The notes: generated by a model not told the origin, from the letters alone. A stretch of 64,000 nucleotides of DNA from Thermanaeromonas toyohensis ToBE (GCF_900176005.1 NZ_LT838272.1:2561587-2625586), one strand, 5' to 3'; positions 1 through 9,449 are shown, numbered from the stretch's first letter. Numbers and translations: made by a program.

Positions 1-424
1 CGATGGTGCCTGCCATCTGGATGCAAGGCTAATATCCCGGGCTATTGTAGAACTACCTTTGGAAAAACTAGATCTCCTTTTCATCGAGAATGTAGGTAAT
101 CTAGTCTGCCCAGCGGAGTTCGACCTGGGTGAAGATATTAAAGCTTGTATCTTAAGCGTAGCTGAAGGTAGTGATAAACCCCTAAAATACCCTCTTATTT
201 TTAGGGAAGCGCAGGTTCTCCTATTGAACAAGATAGACCTTTTACCGTATACTGATTTTAATATGGAGGCCTTCCGCCAAGATATAAGTAAATTAAATCC
301 CGAGCTTACTATATTTCCTGTTTCTGCGCGAACCGGCGAAGGCCTGGGGGAATGGTGCACATGGCTAAAACGGCAGGTAGCATCCAAAAAGAAAAGTGCC
401 GTCCCCTGCGACGCTATCGCCTAA
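1..424 (+). CDS. hypB: Hydrogenase nickel incorporation GTPase HypB, C-terminal part (partial at window edge)
   Basis: The frame is open from base 2 and begins inside HypB; the 5' end lies outside the window. HypB is the SIMIBI-class GTPase that delivers nickel to the NiFe-hydrogenase large subunit together with HypA. Visible family signatures are CHLDA in the first ten residues, the stretch FIENVGNLVCPA, the guanine-specificity motif NKIDLLPY, and the VSARTGEGL tail motif. A TTG at 59 could be mistaken for a start, but the conserved sequence continues upstream of it, so it is internal. It overlaps hypF and leads the co-directional hypF-C-D-E genes. Identity is very secure; only the N-terminal metal-binding and P-loop part is unseen. 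Confidence 0.93.
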   Translation, partial: DGACHLDARLISRAIVELPLEKLDLLFIENVGNLVCPAEFDLGEDIKACILSVAEGSDKPLKYPLIFREAQVLLLNKIDLLPYTDFNMEAFRQDISKLNPELTIFPVSARTGEGLGEWCTWLKRQVASKKKSAVPCDAIA

Positions 425-2673
425 CCCTTTGGGGCATAGTGCAGGGTGTAGGTTTCCGTCCTTTTGTTTACCGTCTGGCTCAATCCTGGGGTGTACGGGG
501 CACCGTATATAATGCCAGTTCGGGTGTATGCATCGACGTAGAAGGCGAAGAGGACCGAGTGGAAGCTTTTATCCAGGAGGTTTTGGTGCGGCCTCCGCGA
601 CTTGCGCGCATTGCCGGCTGGCAGAAGGAAGAACTAGAACCCTATGGATGGAAGGACTTTACTATCACAGCCAGCCTAACTGGCGATGAGCAACAAGTAG
701 TAGCTTCTCCAGACGTGGCCCTCTGTAACGATTGCCGTCGAGAACTTGAGGACCCTTCTGATCGCCACTACTTGTATCCCTTTACCAACTGTACCAACTG
801 CGGTCCCCGTTTTACCATAATTTTCAGTTTACCTTACGACCGTAGCCGTACAGCCATGGCCCCTTTTACTTTATGTCCAGAGTGTGCTACCGAGTATACT
901 GATCCCGCCAACCGACGCTTCCATGCCCAACCCATAGCCTGCCCTGCTTGCGGACCACAGGTAGAACTACTCAACAATAAAGGTCAGCCGGTAACTGGCG
1001 ACTGGCTTAAAAAAGCCTCCCAACTACTTAAGGAAGGCTATATCCTGGCTATAAAAGGTTTAGGCGGGTTCCATCTAGCCTGCGATGCCACAAATAAGCA
1101 CGCTGTAAGTCTACTTCGCCTGCGCAAGGGCCGGCCTAGAAAACCTTTCGCTGTTATGGCGCGGGACCTGGACACAGTGAAACAGTATTGCTTTCTTAAC
1201 GAAGAAGAAGCGGCTCTCCTCTCTTCTCCAGCGGCCCCTATAGTGCTTTTACGCCAAAGGCCAGATACAGATCTCGCCCCGGAGGTAGCTCCGGGCTTAA
1301 GTACCCTAGGGGTTATGCTCCCTTATACCCCCCTTCACTTGCTTATCCTTCAAGCGGGGCCTCCCCTTCTCGTGATGACCAGCGCCAATCCTAGCGATCT
1401 GCCCCTGGTTAAAGAAAACCACAAGGCTCTAGAGGAATTGAGAAATATAGCCGATTATTTCCTCTGCCACAACCGAGAAATAGTCAACCGTTGTGATGAT
1501 TCGGTGGTAAGCTTACGGCTTGGAGGCACCCACTTCTACCGGCGCTCCCGAGGATATGTCCCCCAGGCTATCCAGTTAGACCTCCCTCAGGGGCCGGATG
1601 TCCTAGCTGTAGGGGGCGATCTTAAAAACACCCTCTGCCTCCTAAAAAAGAACTTAGCTTTTCTTAGCCAGCATATTGGGGATCTTGCTACCCTGGAAAC
1701 CCAGAAAGCCTGGAGAGAGGCCAGGGAGCGCTTGGAAATTTTAACTGGTACCCGGCCCGAACTTGTCGCCTGTGACCTGCATCCTAGATATTACTCTGCC
1801 CATTTAGCCCAGGAATTAGGCCTTAAGGTCATTCGCATCCAGCACCACCATGCCCACTTGGCTAGCTGCCTAGCGGAAAATCAAGCTAAAGGTCCCGCCT
1901 TAGGGATCATCGCCGACGGTACCGGATATGGCTTAGACGGGGCTATCTGGGGTGGAGAAATCTTAATAGGCTCCTATGAGGAGTTTGAAAGGGTATTCCA
2001 TCTCAAATACGTGCCCTTGCCCTCAGGCGATCAAGGAGTCCGTAAACCCTGGTATTTGGCCTTAAGCTACCTTTACCATTATCTAGGTCTTGAAGAGGCC
2101 GAAAAAGCTGCCCAGCGCTTTTTAAGCCAGGGTTTACCGGCTGATGTGGTCCTTAACATCTTTAAGCGTAAGTTCGGCCTAGTACCCACTTCTAGCCTAG
2201 GACGCCTTTTTGATGCGGTGGCCGCCCTGATAGGCCTTTGCCTAGAAAACACCTATGATGGCCAGGCACCGAGCGAGTTGGAAGAAGCTGCGCTGTCTGC
2301 CGGGAACCTTTCCACATATCCACCTTACCCATTTAAGCTGGAAGGGAGGGAAATAGATCCCGGACCCATGATAGAGGGCCTTTGGGAAGATTATAAAAAA
2401 GGGATACCCTCTCCGATCATTGCTGCTCGTTTCCACCGCACTATAGGTGAGATGCTTGTGCAAGCCGTTAAACAAGCCTCGGAAATAACCGGAATCCGTC
2501 AGGTGGCCTTAAGCGGCGGTGTATGGCATAATGCCCTCCTTCAGGAGTCGGTATATCAACACCTAACGACCCAAGGTTTCACTGTATACGTCCACCGGCT
2601 AGTTCCCACTAATGATGGAGGGCTCGCCCTGGGACAGGCCGCCATCGCCCGATGCCTAGCCAAGGAGGATTAA
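361..2673 (+). CDS. hypF: Carbamoyltransferase HypF
   Basis: HypF makes the thiocarbamate on HypE from carbamoyl phosphate and ATP, the precursor of the CN ligands of the NiFe centre. Domains in order: acylphosphatase (about 20-105, motif VQGVGFRPFVY), paired C-x2-C zinc fingers (about 120-200, CNDC, CTNCGPRF, CPEC, CPACGP), a YrdC-like domain (about 215-395), and a Kae1-like C-terminal domain with the metal-binding HHHAHLASC motif near residue 500. About 770 residues is the usual length. An ATG at 352 is also in frame, but the G-run at 346-350 sits only one base before it and ten bases before the ATG at 361, so 361 is preferred. It overlaps the end of hypB and is followed after 3 bp by hypC. 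Confidence 0.96.
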   Translation: MAKTAGSIQKEKCRPLRRYRLTLWGIVQGVGFRPFVYRLAQSWGVRGTVYNASSGVCIDVEGEEDRVEAFIQEVLVRPPRLARIAGWQKEELEPYGWKDFTITASLTGDEQQVVASPDVALCNDCRRELEDPSDRHYLYPFTNCTNCGPRFTIIFSLPYDRSRTAMAPFTLCPECATEYTDPANRRFHAQPIACPACGPQVELLNNKGQPVTGDWLKKASQLLKEGYILAIKGLGGFHLACDATNKHAVSLLRLRKGRPRKPFAVMARDLDTVKQYCFLNEEEAALLSSPAAPIVLLRQRPDTDLAPEVAPGLSTLGVMLPYTPLHLLILQAGPPLLVMTSANPSDLPLVKENHKALEELRNIADYFLCHNREIVNRCDDSVVSLRLGGTHFYRRSRGYVPQAIQLDLPQGPDVLAVGGDLKNTLCLLKKNLAFLSQHIGDLATLETQKAWREARERLEILTGTRPELVACDLHPRYYSAHLAQELGLKVIRIQHHHAHLASCLAENQAKGPALGIIADGTGYGLDGAIWGGEILIGSYEEFERVFHLKYVPLPSGDQGVRKPWYLALSYLYHYLGLEEAEKAAQRFLSQGLPADVVLNIFKRKFGLVPTSSLGRLFDAVAALIGLCLENTYDGQAPSELEEAALSAGNLSTYPPYPFKLEGREIDPGPMIEGLWEDYKKGIPSPIIAARFHRTIGEMLVQAVKQASEITGIRQVALSGGVWHNALLQESVYQHLTTQGFTVYVHRLVPTNDGGLALGQAAIARCLAKED

Positions 2674-2676
2674 GCT

Positions 2677-2916
2677 ATGTGTTTAGGTGTACCAGCTAAG
2701 ATTATTTCTATTGATCCTAATGGCCTCGAAGCTATAGTAGAAACGTGGGGAGTAAGAGCAAGTGTTAGCCTAGCCCTAGTAGAAGGATGTAAACCCGGGA
2801 CCTACGTATTGGTCCATGCCGGTCATGCTATAAGTGTTATCGATGAAGAGGAAGCAAAAGCTAGGCTTTCCCTATGGAAAGAATTGGCTAACTCGAAGGA
2901 AAGGAGCTCGCTTTAA
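2677..2916 (+). CDS. hypC: Hydrogenase assembly chaperone HypC
   Basis: Small HypC/HybG/HupF chaperone (79 residues). It begins MCLGVPAKI; the second-position cysteine, exposed after methionine removal, is the residue the family uses to carry the Fe(CN)2CO unit and to contact the hydrogenase large-subunit precursor. The core WGVRASVSLALV and the segment YVLVHAGHAIS are typical. A strong AAGGAGG lies about 8 bases upstream, inside the hypF end, so translation is probably coupled. It is followed 2 bp later by hypD, its known complex partner. Confidence 0.97.
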   Translation: MCLGVPAKIISIDPNGLEAIVETWGVRASVSLALVEGCKPGTYVLVHAGHAISVIDEEEAKARLSLWKELANSKERSSL

Positions 2917-2918
2917 AA

Positions 2919-4028
2919 TTGAAACTATGGGTTCTCTACCGCCAAAGGGAGCTGGGTGAAAACGTCTTAGCTAAAGTAAAAGCTTTAGCCCGAGAAGCGG
3001 CAGATAAATTAGGTAGGCGGCCAGTGATCATGGAGGTATGCGGTACCCATACTGTGGCCCTGGGGCGTACGGGGCTCCGTAGTCTTTTGGCTGACTATTT
3101 GGACTTAAGGAGCGGGCCCGGCTGCCCAGTATGTGTTACCGCGCCCGAAGATATCGATTATATGCTGCTTTTAGCCCGCCAGCCAGATGTAGTGGTAGCT
3201 ACCTTCGGTGATATGCTGCGGGTACCAGGAAGTTATGGCTCCCTGGAACAGGCTAGGGCTGAAGGTAGCCAAGTCCAGGTATGTTATAGCCCGCGGGAAG
3301 CTGTAGAACTGGCTAAGTCTTACCCGGATAAAACGGTAGTATTCTTGGGTATCGGTTTTGAAACGACGGCTCCCGCGGTGGCTTTGGCCCTTAAGGAAGC
3401 TATAACCGAAAAGTTAAAAAATTTCCTCCTTTACAGCGCCCACAAGCTAGTACCCCCAGCTTTAAGTCTGTTAGCTAGTGACCCGGAGTTGGGCTTAGAT
3501 GGGTTTATTCTGCCCGGGCATGTAAGCGCTATTTTAGGTCGCCAGGCGTTCATTTTCTTAGCTGAAAAGTACAATTTACCTGCGGCCATAGCCGGTTTTG
3601 AACCCTTAGATATCCTGGGAGCCTTGATGGAGCTTCTTCCCCTGATATTAAGGAGGGAAGCCCAGGTGATCAACGCTTATCCGCGGGTAGTAACCGAGAC
3701 GGGTAATCAAAAGGCGCAAAAAATATTGGAAGAAATTTTCTCTCCCCACTCGGCCAACTGGAGGGGATTGGGCATCATACCTGAAAGCGGCCTTAAACTT
3801 AAAGCCTGCTACCAGGATTTCGAGGCTAGGGAGCGTTATCCTTTAGAAGTAAGGCCATCCCCCCCACCGGCTGGGTGCCGCTGCGGGGCTATCCTTAAAG
3901 GATTATCCCTTCCACCAGAATGCCCCTTGTTCGGCCGCCGGTGTACTCCTCTTACACCGGTAGGTCCCTGTATGGTCTCTTCCGAAGGATCTTGTGCTGC
4001 CTACTACCGTTACTCCCAAAACATCTAA
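2919..4028 (+). CDS. hypD: Hydrogenase formation protein HypD
   Basis: HypD is the Fe-S scaffold on which, with HypC, the Fe(CN)2CO moiety of NiFe hydrogenases is built. Recognisable motifs are EVCGTHT near residue 40, the RSGPGCPVC loop, FLGIGFETTAP, the GHVSAI segment, and a C-terminal cysteine cluster (CRCG, CPLFGRRC, GPCMVSSEGSC) that holds the 4Fe-4S cluster. The start is TTG at 2919, with AGGAG about 12 bases upstream. The 369-residue length is normal. It is part of the hypB-F-C-D-E run on the plus strand. Confidence 0.96.
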   Translation: MKLWVLYRQRELGENVLAKVKALAREAADKLGRRPVIMEVCGTHTVALGRTGLRSLLADYLDLRSGPGCPVCVTAPEDIDYMLLLARQPDVVVATFGDMLRVPGSYGSLEQARAEGSQVQVCYSPREAVELAKSYPDKTVVFLGIGFETTAPAVALALKEAITEKLKNFLLYSAHKLVPPALSLLASDPELGLDGFILPGHVSAILGRQAFIFLAEKYNLPAAIAGFEPLDILGALMELLPLILRREAQVINAYPRVVTETGNQKAQKILEEIFSPHSANWRGLGIIPESGLKLKACYQDFEARERYPLEVRPSPPPAGCRCGAILKGLSLPPECPLFGRRCTPLTPVGPCMVSSEGSCAAYYRYSQNI

Positions 4029-4056
4029 TGCACCAAAGGAGGAACATAACCAATAG

Positions 4057-5088
4057 ATGATAAAAGAGAGCCAAGTCAGCAACAAAAACATGACCATTAC
4101 GTTAGCCCATGGAGATGGGGGCGAGTTAACCCATAAACTTATTTCCGAGCTATTTTTGAAATACTTCCCCTATGAAGCCTTACAAGCCCTAGGTGATGCC
4201 GCCCTGCTTCCTCCCCCGGCTGGCCGAATAGCTGTGACTACAGACTCCTTTGTAGTCAAACCCTTATTTTTCCCTGGAGGTAATATTGGTTCTCTAGCTG
4301 TAAACGGGACAATCAATGACCTAGCGGTAACTGGAGCCAGGCCCCTGTACCTTACTTTAGGGCTTATCCTGGAAGAGGGGTTATCCTATAGTACCCTGGA
4401 AAAAGTGATCTCTGCCATAGCCCTGGCAGCGCAAGAAGCGGAAGTCGCCATAGTAGCCGGGGATACTAAAGTCGTGGAACATGGTCATGGAGACCAAATC
4501 TATATCAATACTACGGGAATAGGGGTGGCAGCCGACAATATTGATTTAGGCCCCCACCGGGTAGAACCAGGGGATGTAGTAATCATAAGTGGGCCCGTGG
4601 GAGACCATGGTCTTACTGTCTTGGCTACTCGAGAAAATTTTGGCCTTCAAGGGTTAAAAAGCGACTGTGCTGCCTTGCATAAGGTAATCCTACCTTTTCT
4701 TAAGGCTCTAGGTCCTGCGGTAAAATGGCTCCGGGACCCCACTAGAGGGGGGCTCGCTACTACTTTAAAAGAACTCGCCACGAGCGCCCGGGTAAACGTT
4801 TATTTAAACGAGGAAGACATCCCGGTCCGGGAGGAGGTCCGGGGTGCTGCAGAACTCTTAGGGCTTGATCCCTTATACCTCGCCAACGAAGGCAAGTTCT
4901 GCGCTGTGGTGGAAAAAAGCGCGGTTGACCAGGCCCTGATCTTTTTACGCCAGCACCCCTTAAGCAAAGAAGCAACCCTCATAGGTGAAGTACGCGAAGG
5001 TTCGGGCCGGGTCTACCTTCGTACTCCCCTGGGTGCTACTCGTGAGCTCCACTATTTAAGCGGCCTTCTATTACCGCGTATCTGCTGA
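4057..5088 (+). CDS. hypE: Hydrogenase expression/formation protein HypE
   Basis: HypE (PurM/AIR-synthase-like fold) dehydrates the carbamoylated C-terminal cysteine to thiocyanate and donates CN to iron. Visible features are the N-terminal LAHGDGGELT motif, the ATP-binding AVTTDSFVV and NGTINDLAV segments, the glycine-rich RDPTRGGLA stretch, and the diagnostic C-terminal PRIC, whose terminal cysteine is modified. AAAGGAGGAAC lies about 14 bases before the ATG at 4057; a second in-frame ATG at 4090 gives the more usual N-terminus but has no SD. Its last 18 bases overlap the convergent bofC gene, with no terminator seen between them. Confidence 0.95.
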   Translation: MIKESQVSNKNMTITLAHGDGGELTHKLISELFLKYFPYEALQALGDAALLPPPAGRIAVTTDSFVVKPLFFPGGNIGSLAVNGTINDLAVTGARPLYLTLGLILEEGLSYSTLEKVISAIALAAQEAEVAIVAGDTKVVEHGHGDQIYINTTGIGVAADNIDLGPHRVEPGDVVIISGPVGDHGLTVLATRENFGLQGLKSDCAALHKVILPFLKALGPAVKWLRDPTRGGLATTLKELATSARVNVYLNEEDIPVREEVRGAAELLGLDPLYLANEGKFCAVVEKSAVDQALIFLRQHPLSKEATLIGEVREGSGRVYLRTPLGATRELHYLSGLLLPRIC

Positions 5089-5655
5089 ATATTCTTCTAG
5101 GCTATCCAAGGCCTGCAATAGTTCTTCCTCAGACTGAAATTCAGCACGACCCTGGCGTATCCGTTCCTGCCACGCCCGGGGTAAGGCATCCACTTTTACC
5201 TCCAGAACCCGCTCCAACTCTCCCATACTTCCTATAGGTCCCCTGTATACAGCCACCCTTCCATCTAATTCAGCCAAATGCCGCTTAGGAGCATCCTGGG
5301 GGCAGAGCCCCGGAACCTTCTTAAGTATAACTAGCCGACCATTTTTTTCTGTGCGGATAGTCCATCCCTCCTGGGGAGGAAAAAGGATCTCTAGTTCCTT
5401 TTTACCTACCCACCGTAGGTCTACCCCTTCCGGCAAAGGTATCTCCTCCCGGTGACCGCAAGCTTGATAAAGCTTTTCTATCCGGGGCTTAGGCCGCAAA
5501 AACTGGGGCAAAGCCCAGACTGGCACCTGCCAGGAAGCATCCGCGAATATCCGCTCTTTAACTATCCGCACTCCAATTGACCCACACGTTAGGACCGCTC
5601 CTGTAGCCACTAAGCATATAAGAACCAATAAGAAATGCCGGTAGCTAGATTTCAT
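5071..5655 (-). CDS. bofC: BofC-like intercompartmental sporulation checkpoint protein
   Basis: An N-terminal hydrophobic segment (about residues 7-28, with a cysteine at its end) suggests secretion or membrane anchoring. A YQACGH motif then resembles the 'CGH' segment of BofC. The C-terminal third (HLAELDGRVAVYRGPIG, then a charged stretch ending in a run of Glu and Leu) fits the BofC C-terminal domain. In Bacillus, BofC inhibits SpoIVB processing of pro-sigma-K from the forespore side. AAAGGAGGT stands 6 bases before the ATG at 5655, so that start is preferred over an in-frame TTG two codons upstream. The assignment rests on motif memory and family length; distant sequence makes it moderately sure. 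It supports a spore-former. Confidence 0.7.
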   Translation of the reverse strand: MKSSYRHFLLVLICLVATGAVLTCGSIGVRIVKERIFADASWQVPVWALPQFLRPKPRIEKLYQACGHREEIPLPEGVDLRWVGKKELEILFPPQEGWTIRTEKNGRLVILKKVPGLCPQDAPKRHLAELDGRVAVYRGPIGSMGELERVLEVKVDALPRAWQERIRQGRAEFQSEEELLQALDSLEEYSADTR

Positions 5656-5722
5656 AGGCAAACCTCCTTTGTTTGCCAGAATCTAGCATTCCCGGCGTTA
5701 AAATGAATTATACTCTAAGCCC

Positions 5723-6481
5723 TTAACTCAAGCGTTCTATTATTTCATCCGGGATATCAAAGTTAGTGTAAACTGCCTGGACATCCTCGTGATCTTCTAG
5801 CAGGTCCACTAGTTTCAGAACTTTGGCCGCCGTCTCGGGATCCTCAATGGTGACTGTAGTGTTGGGAACCATGCGTACCTCAGCCTCTTTAACCTCTGCT
5901 CCCGCTTCTTCCAAGGCCCGGCGGACAGTTTCTAAATCTCCCGGCGTGGTATAAATCTCTACCATCTCCTGGTCGCTGTCATCCACGTCTTCTGCGCCTG
6001 CTTCAATAGCCTTAAGCGTCAGCTCCTCCCGTTTATCTCCCGGTGGTACAGCCAAAGTAATAACGCCCTTAGGCTGGAACATCCAAGACACACATCCGCT
6101 CTCACCTAAGTTCCCACCATGACGAGAAAAGATATATCTGATCTCCGCCGCCGTACGATTGCGGTTATCCGTAGCAATATTCAGAAGCAAAGCCACGCCC
6201 CCTGGGCCATAGCCCTCATAGGTAACTTCTTCATAATTAGCGCCACCCTCTAGTTCGCCTGTACCACGCATAATAGCTCGCTGAATATTTTCACTTGGCA
6301 TGTTGGCGGCCTTGGCCTTCTGGATAGCTGCCTTAAGTCGAGGATTGGCCTCCGGGTCACCGCCCCCTAGTCTGGCTGCTATTATCAGTTCACGGCCGAT
6401 TTTGGTAAAAAGTTTACCCCTTTTTTCATCTACCTTTGCTTTACGGTGTTTAATATTAGCCCACTTAGAATGTCCAGCCAC
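5723..6481 (-). CDS. yebC: YebC/TACO1-family regulatory protein
   Basis: Classic YebC family protein of 252 residues beginning [18 protein letters not shown]. These proteins act at ribosomes or promoters; bacterial YebC-type factors help translate proline-rich stretches, and some were described as transcription regulators. Other family stretches are [20 protein letters not shown] and the acidic C-terminal half with the [12 protein letters not shown] segment. GTG start with a purine-rich GGAGGGGAGGG upstream. A promoter is visible at 6523-6552. It stands alone between bofC and cysK on the minus strand. Confidence 0.95.
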   Translation of the reverse strand: MAGHSKWANIKHRKAKVDEKRGKLFTKIGRELIIAARLGGGDPEANPRLKAAIQKAKAANMPSENIQRAIMRGTGELEGGANYEEVTYEGYGPGGVALLLNIATDNRNRTAAEIRYIFSRHGGNLGESGCVSWMFQPKGVITLAVPPGDKREELTLKAIEAGAEDVDDSDQEMVEIYTTPGDLETVRRALEEAGAEVKEAEVRMVPNTTVTIEDPETAAKVLKLVDLLEDHEDVQAVYTNFDIPDEIIERLS

Positions 6482-6522
6482 AGGCTTTAATCCCTCCCCT
6501 CCTTCTCTATTTGCCGTGCATC

Positions 6523-6552
6523 ATTCTAGCACAAGCCAAGCTTACCCTTCAA
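6523..6552 (-). promoter_or_regulatory. Sigma-A-type promoter for yebC
   Basis: On the minus strand TTGAAG (6547-6552) and TAGAAT (6523-6528) are separated by 18 bases, with an extended TG one base before the -10. It lies about 40 bases ahead of the yebC start. Seen by eye only. Confidence 0.55.
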
Positions 6553-6584
6553 GGGAAGGGCCTTTAAAGCCTTTTCCACCTTAC

Positions 6585-7505
6585 CTAATTAAACTTAAAT
6601 AGCTCTGTGCTCAAATATCTTTCCCCTGTATCTGGGGCGATAGTCACCACTCGCTTACCTTTACCTAATCTTCTAGCTACCTGAAGGGCAGCATAAACAG
6701 CTGCTCCCGAGGAGATGCCCACAAGAATCCCCTCCTCCCGAGCTAAACGCCGAGCCGTCTCCATAGCTTCTTCATTGCCTACCGTAAGGATCTCGTCCAC
6801 TACTTCACGATTAAAGACTTTGGGAACAAATCCTGCCCCGATGCCCTGGATCTTGTGGGGCCCTGGCGGGCCACCGGAAAGCACCGCTGAAGCAGCAGGC
6901 TCTACTGCTACCACTTTCACATGGGGTAATTCCTTTTTAAGAACCTCCCCCACTCCAGTTATAGTTCCTCCCGTACCCACACCGGCCACAAAGGCATCCA
7001 ACTGGCCGCCCATCTGTATTAAAATTTCCCGGGCAGTGGTCTCGCGATGGATAGCCGGGTTGGCCGGATTTTCAAACTGCTGAGGCATAAAGAAATGGGG
7101 ATTCGCTCGTACTAACTCCTCGGCCTTTTCTACTGCTCCCCGCATACCTTCAGAACCTGGTGTCAATACTAGTTCGGCGCCAAAGGCCTTAAAGAGTTTG
7201 CGCCTTTCTATGCTCATCGTTTCCGGCATTACCAAAATCAACCGATAACCCCGCGAAGCAGCAAGCATAGCCAGACCTATCCCGGTATTACCGCTGGTGG
7301 GCTCAACGATAGTATCCCCTGGTTTTAGGCGTCCTTCCTTTTCCGCTTTTACTATCATACTTAAGGCAATACGGTCTTTTACGCTCGCTCCCGGATTAAA
7401 AAACTCTAGCTTAACCCAAACTTCCGCGCCGTCGCTTATCAAGCGGTTCAAGCGAACTATAGGCGTCTGGCCGATGAGCTCTGCTATATTCTCTGCTACA
7501 CGCAT
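6585..7505 (-). CDS. cysK: Cysteine synthase (O-acetylserine sulfhydrylase)
   Basis: PLP-dependent fold-type II enzyme making cysteine from O-acetylserine and sulfide. It shows the PLP lysine context [10 protein letters not shown], the substrate-binding [10 protein letters not shown] loop, the glycine-rich [12 protein letters not shown] phosphate-binding loop, and the C-terminal [10 protein letters not shown] and [10 protein letters not shown] segments. The reading frame extends 21 codons upstream, but AAGGGGG lies 6 bases before the ATG at 7505 and the family N-terminus ([18 protein letters not shown]) begins there. An OAS-dependent CysK is likelier than cystathionine beta-synthase because no CBS domain follows. 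A Uma2-family remnant lies head-to-head just upstream. Confidence 0.93.
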   Translation of the reverse strand: MRVAENIAELIGQTPIVRLNRLISDGAEVWVKLEFFNPGASVKDRIALSMIVKAEKEGRLKPGDTIVEPTSGNTGIGLAMLAASRGYRLILVMPETMSIERRKLFKAFGAELVLTPGSEGMRGAVEKAEELVRANPHFFMPQQFENPANPAIHRETTAREILIQMGGQLDAFVAGVGTGGTITGVGEVLKKELPHVKVVAVEPAASAVLSGGPPGPHKIQGIGAGFVPKVFNREVVDEILTVGNEEAMETARRLAREEGILVGISSGAAVYAALQVARRLGKGKRVVTIAPDTGERYLSTELFKFN

Positions 7506-7561
7506 AGCCATCCCCCTTATCCTACTATCTCCTGGGTACATGCTAACCCGGCGAGACTTTC

Positions 7562-7789
7562 TTGTCAATGAAAGATAAAAAGATAAAAAAGCTCAAGCGC
7601 AGCCTTTACAACCGCTACGACGTGTTGGAATACTGGTTGTTCGATCCGGAGCTTCGCCTAGCAGAAATTTATCGCCGTGATACGGAAAATCGCCTTGTAA
7701 AGGTGGTCGAATATGAGGATGAAGGTCAACTAACATCTCCCTTGTTTCCCGGCCTGGTCATTGATTTAAAGCTGCTCTGGGTCGAGTGA
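7562..7789 (+). pseudogene. Truncated Uma2-family (DUF820) endonuclease-like remnant
   Basis: A 75-codon frame matches only the C-terminal third of Uma2/DUF820 PD-(D/E)XK proteins: the [20 protein letters not shown] block, EIYRR, and the closing SPLFPGLVIDLKLLW motif. The N-terminal two thirds, which would hold most of the nuclease core, are absent, and the 5' flank runs straight into the cysK leader. Its 3' 64 bases overlap the antisense end of cbiO, so the last residues of that CbiO are encoded opposite the remnant. Best read as a decayed gene fragment rather than a working protein. Confidence 0.7.
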
Positions 7790-8601
7790 AATAAAAGAGA
7801 ATGGAGTAACCTCCTAGCGCTAGCTATATCCCTGGGCAAGGGATAACCCTCCGGTAACATCCCTTGGAAAATCTGGGCAACGATGGGAAGGCGAAGCTCT
7901 GCTTCCCTTACTATATCCTCATTTAAAAGCAGTTCAGGTTCCCCTTGGGCCAAAAGCTTTCCTTCTTTTAAAATTAGCACTTGCTCTGCCCAAGAAGCAG
8001 CAAAATCTACATCGTGGGTAGCTACCAGTAAAGTCTTGCCTTGCCGGTGGAGCTCCTCTAGAAGGAAATATAAATTAGCTTGGGCAGCCGGGTCTAAAAA
8101 GGCTAGAGGTTCGTCCAAAAGGATAACTTCAGGTTCCATGGCCAGAACACCAGCAATAGCTACCCTCTTTTTCTGCCCATAGCTTAAGTTTTGGGGGGCG
8201 CGGTCTTGGTATTCTAGCATACCAACGGCAACCAGGGCAGCTTGGACTCGCTTTTCTACTTCAGCCGGCGATAAACCCAGATTACGCGGCCCAAAGGCCA
8301 CATCCTCTTTAACGGTAGTAGAAAACACCTGATCATCAGGATCCTGGAATACAAGGCCCACCCGGGTGCGCACCCACTTTTCAGTCGAAGGAGTTATCTC
8401 CCGGCCCTCAACTTGTACTTTCCCTTGTTGGGGTAAGAAGAGGCCATTTAAGTGCCATAGCAGGGTGGATTTTCCTGCTCCATTATGACCCATAAGGGCC
8501 ACTTTTTTCCCTCGAGCAATGGAAAAAGAAAGGCCCCGCAGGGCCCAAGTACCATCAGGGTACTTAAAGTGCAAATCCTCTACAACAATAATTCTCTCCA
8601 C
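7726..8601 (-). CDS. cbiO: Energy-coupling factor (cobalt/nickel) transporter ATPase CbiO
   Basis: ABC ATPase powering metal uptake with CbiQ and CbiM. Walker A GHNGAGKST (about residue 38), Q-loop VFQDPDDQVF, signature LSYGQKKRVAIAG, Walker B VILLDEPLAFLDP and the switch histidine in ATHDVDF are all intact. The C-terminal tail of about 40 residues is longer than the catalytic core needs, and its last 21 codons lie antisense to the Uma2 remnant, suggesting that the original stop was lost or moved. It overlaps cbiQ by 22 bp in a cbiM-N-Q-O operon read on the minus strand. Metal specificity (Co or Ni) cannot be read from the ATPase. Confidence 0.93.
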   Translation of the reverse strand: MERIIVVEDLHFKYPDGTWALRGLSFSIARGKKVALMGHNGAGKSTLLWHLNGLFLPQQGKVQVEGREITPSTEKWVRTRVGLVFQDPDDQVFSTTVKEDVAFGPRNLGLSPAEVEKRVQAALVAVGMLEYQDRAPQNLSYGQKKRVAIAGVLAMEPEVILLDEPLAFLDPAAQANLYFLLEELHRQGKTLLVATHDVDFAASWAEQVLILKEGKLLAQGEPELLLNEDIVREAELRLPIVAQIFQGMLPEGYPLPRDIASARRLLHSLLFHSTQSSFKSMTRPGNKGDVS

Positions 8602-9449
8602 TCCCCAACCCCCAGTTCTAATAGGCGTAAGGTTAAAGCCCAGGCTAAAATTAGAGCTCCTAAGGCTAAATCCTCTTTATTAAGCCGTGCTGCTGGAGAC
8701 CCTGCCGCTGCTGGCCAAGCAGCAGGGCTAACTCCGTTAAAACCCCGAGCCAGCATGGCATAATAAATTCGCTCGCTCCGTTTGAAAGAGCGTAAGAAAA
8801 GAGCCCCTATTAGCTGGCCTAAAGTAGAAAAGGTAGCCATATCTAGAAGACTTCGTCCAACCCTAAAACCCCGGGCCTGCCGTGCCAGCATCATGCGTTT
8901 TAATTCTTGAGTAAATACTAAAGTATATCTTACGGTAAATTCTATCAATAATACTAGTAAGGGTGGGACATAAAGGCTTCTAAAAGCCAGCATGAGGTCT
9001 CTAAAAGGAGTGCTTTCCGTTAACAGGTAAAGGGCAAGTAGGGCATTTACCAACCGCAGGGTTAATACTACGGCCAACCTGGCTCCCTCTAAGGTAAAAG
9101 TAAAAATCAGTGTCCCTACTCGCAGTTCTTGCCAGGGTGTACCGGGGGTAACTAAAGATAACAGGACAAGGAGGGGCCCGCTAACTGCTCCCGCCCAGGA
9201 CAGCCTCTTTATCACCCCTCGCCTTCCCAGACGGGCCACCCCTATCAGGAAGATTAAAAAGGCTATACCTAAGGAAAGTAAAAAAAGGGAAGTTAAGGTA
9301 GTAACCAAGGCAGTAAATCCGAGCAGGGCCACAACTTTTACCCGCGGGTCAAGCCGGTGAAGGCAAGAACCTCTCTTTTCCTGCCCGAATTCTATCTTGG
9401 CTGCTGGATTACACACCTTTCTGCCCCACCCTTCTCCTAAATCGCCCAA
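8580..9449 (-). CDS. cbiQ: Energy-coupling factor transporter transmembrane protein CbiQ
   Basis: Membrane T-component of an ECF metal transporter. It has the family opening CLHRLDPRVKVV (about residues 29-40), several hydrophobic helices, and the coupling-helix region with ARQARGF and the RSFKRSERIYYAMLARGF motif, which contact CbiO. The first ~28 residues are unusual, so the TTG at 9449 may not be the true start; GTG at 9416 is an alternative. It overlaps cbiO by 22 bp. The order M-N-Q-O is the standard cobalt/nickel ECF arrangement. Confidence 0.9.
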   Translation of the reverse strand: MGDLGEGWGRKVCNPAAKIEFGQEKRGSCLHRLDPRVKVVALLGFTALVTTLTSLFLLSLGIAFLIFLIGVARLGRRGVIKRLSWAGAVSGPLLVLLSLVTPGTPWQELRVGTLIFTFTLEGARLAVVLTLRLVNALLALYLLTESTPFRDLMLAFRSLYVPPLLVLLIEFTVRYTLVFTQELKRMMLARQARGFRVGRSLLDMATFSTLGQLIGALFLRSFKRSERIYYAMLARGFNGVSPAAWPAAAGSPAARLNKEDLALGALILAWALTLRLLELGVGEWRELLL

